From NCBI RefSeq assembly GCF_017301735.1, contig NZ_CP071090.1, forward strand, positions 7,864,001 through 7,928,000: a DNA stretch of 64,000 nucleotides. Direction: 5' to 3'. This document shows, in pieces, positions 62,945 to 64,000 of this stretch. Both the position numbers and the translations under genes were made by a program. The DNA is from Pyxidicoccus parkwaysis. GTDB taxonomy: Bacteria; Myxococcota; Myxococcia; Myxococcales; Myxococcaceae. Every line of letters begins with the position of its first letter. Within the stretch, counting starts at the first letter, position 1. The notes beneath the pieces were generated by a model. It saw nothing but the letters and a program-made list of their open reading frames with translations, made no database searches and had not been told where the DNA came from.

Positions 62945-63789
62945 ACCCCCGTCTCAATGAGCGCACGGCGGCGGCGATTGGCGCCTGCCTGGTCCTGCTG
63001 CACGCAGGTGCCGTGCTCTTCTCGCTCCAGTCCCCCGCCCAGCTCCCGCTCATCCATCAGCTCGCGGGGCTCGCCGCATCGCTCCTGAGCACCGCGGGCA
63101 CGGTGATGGCGGCGCGCGCCTTCTCCCCCGGGGACTACCTGCGCCGCGTGTGGACGATGTTCGCCGTCTCCGCCGTGCTGCTCTTCGTGGCCTCCTCGCT
63201 GCGCGTGGGGTGGATGCTCGCCGTCCCCGAGGTGCCCTTCGAGCTCTCGGCGCTCGCCCCCGTGCGCACGCTCGCCGTGGTGGTGGTGAACATCCTCAAC
63301 CCCAGCGCGCTCGTGCTGCTCGCGCTCACCTACCGCCGCTCGGGCCTGCAGCCGCCGCGCAGCTGGAAGACGAATGGGCTGTGGGCGCTGTGCGCCGTGG
63401 TGGCGCTGGCCATCGTGCTGCCGCACCTGAGCCACAACGTGAAGCTGCTCATGGACGGCGGCGCCTCCGTCGCGCAGACGCTCGCCAGCGTCGTCTCCGC
63501 GCTCGGCGACATCGTCACCATCCTGCTCGTGGCGCCCATCCTGCGCGTGGCCTACATGATGCGCGGCGGGAAGCTCGCCTGGGCGTGGTGGGCGATGGCG
63601 GCCTCGGGCGCCATGTGGATTGTCTACGACGCGCAGCAGTGGGACCGCATCCAGGGCCCCCTCGCGCTGCTCGCGGTGGCCCGCACGGCGGCCATCTCGC
63701 TCAAGGGCCTCGCCGGCGTGCTCCAGCGCGTGGTGCTGGAGCCCGAGCCCGCGAAGCCGGAGACCGCCGCCTCACTCCGCGCCGCCTGA
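62941..63789 (+). CDS. Polytopic membrane protein
   Basis: A 282-residue protein with about seven or eight predicted membrane helices (for example AAAIGACLVLLHAGAVLF, MFAVSAVLLFVASSLRVGWML, LAVVVVNILNPSALVLLALTY, LWALCAVVALAIVLPHL). No transporter signature was recognised. Its ATG overlaps the small upstream ORF by 4 bp, so the two are co-translated. A hairpin follows. Confidence 0.6.
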   Translation: MNPRLNERTAAAIGACLVLLHAGAVLFSLQSPAQLPLIHQLAGLAASLLSTAGTVMAARAFSPGDYLRRVWTMFAVSAVLLFVASSLRVGWMLAVPEVPFELSALAPVRTLAVVVVNILNPSALVLLALTYRRSGLQPPRSWKTNGLWALCAVVALAIVLPHLSHNVKLLMDGGASVAQTLASVVSALGDIVTILLVAPILRVAYMMRGGKLAWAWWAMAASGAMWIVYDAQQWDRIQGPLALLAVARTAAISLKGLAGVLQRVVLEPEPAKPETAASLRAA

Positions 63790-63801
63790 AGAAACACCGC
63801 T

Positions 63802-63826
63802 CCGGCCCCCACGCGCTGGGGGCCGG
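63802..63826. terminator. GC-rich hairpin between convergent genes
   Basis: CCGGCCCCC (63802-63810) pairs perfectly with GGGGGCCGG (63818-63826) around a 7-base loop. It lies between the convergent membrane protein gene and the partial gene on the minus strand. No T-run, so the termination role is probable rather than certain. Confidence 0.55.
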
Positions 63827-63834
63827 CTGAAGCC

Positions 63835-64000
63835 TCACAGCCGGTAGACGAGAACGTCCTGGTCCGCGGGGCTCATCCACACGATGGCGTCGAGGCTGGG
63901 GAAGTAGATGGCCCTGCGCCGGGCGATGCCGCTCTGCAGGACGGGAGCGGCGTTGGCGAAGGTCTTCGGCCGCAGCGTCGCGGGCGTGGTCTTGAGGTCG
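63835..64000 (-). CDS. C-terminal end of a protein running off the window
   Basis: The last 54 codons of a gene whose start lies right of the window. The visible end, RRRAIYFPSLDAIVWMSPADQDVLVYRL, with PKTFANAAPVLQSGI before it, looks beta-rich, as in the lipoprotein propellers of this genome. It cannot be identified further. Confidence 0.55.
   Translation of the reverse strand, partial: DLKTTPATLRPKTFANAAPVLQSGIARRRAIYFPSLDAIVWMSPADQDVLVYRL

Overview
The window is high-GC (roughly two thirds G+C), densely packed chromosomal DNA. It looks like a large-genome myxobacterium of the Myxococcaceae type (Myxococcus/Corallococcus/Pyxidicoccus/Archangium-like). The support is the many lipoproteins with Asp-Ala-Gly linker repeats, the DUF1592/DUF1588 plus DUF1552 pair, many one-component regulators (TetR x3, LysR, Lrp, HxlR, GntR, Fur, BlaI-type, ECF sigma), a complete TonB/ExbB/ExbD iron locus, and a lipoprotein nuclease followed by a DUF3396 immunity-type gene. 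No rRNA, tRNA, CRISPR array, insertion sequence or prophage was recognised. The gene assignments rest on reading the translated sequence, not on database searches.

Layout. 0-12.5 kb: a FAD monooxygenase cut by the window edge, divergent from its TetR regulator across two identical operators; a GST; a large secreted G8/beta-helix protein; an FHA-like protein; DUF1801; an M3 oligopeptidase divergent from an Lrp regulator; several small secreted or membrane proteins; and a DUF6891 protein with a NusA N-terminal-like domain. 12.5-20.7 kb: a lysozyme-like lipoprotein, then an ECF sigma/FecR/carbohydrate-binding lipoprotein operon. The sigma promoter motif (GGAAA, 17 bp, CGTA) recurs upstream of the DUF1592/DUF1552 pair. 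20.7-28.7 kb: LysR/SDR, two propeller lipoproteins, a flavodoxin-fold quinone reductase divergent from an HxlR regulator, and a Fur-type regulator. 28.7-36.1 kb: an iron-uptake locus (PepSY reductase-like, TonB, ExbD, ExbB, a propeller lipoprotein and a TonB-dependent receptor carrying its own TonB C-terminal domain). 36.4-40.7 kb: a DNRLRE/propeller lipoprotein, a GFA enzyme, and a BlaI/M56-peptidase pair under a palindrome that abuts the start codon. 40.7-51.6 kb: an RND efflux operon (MFP, RND, TolC, plus an Omp85-like barrel) with its TetR repressor, and a patatin phospholipase that carries the same 23-bp operator. 51.6-64 kb: PfkB/GntR, an Asp-rich lipoprotein, an M57 metalloprotease, a J-domain protein, an O-methyltransferase/TetR pair, a WD40 protein, a toxin/immunity pair and a membrane protein.

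Working together. The clearest functional units are (i) the TetR regulon joining envelope efflux to a secreted phospholipase, (ii) the ECF circuit feeding a Tat/lipoprotein cytochrome-like pair, (iii) the TonB iron locus next to Fur, and (iv) a lipoprotein PD-(D/E)XK nuclease with an overlapping DUF3396 gene, which resembles the kin-discrimination lipoprotein toxins that myxobacteria exchange through their outer membranes.
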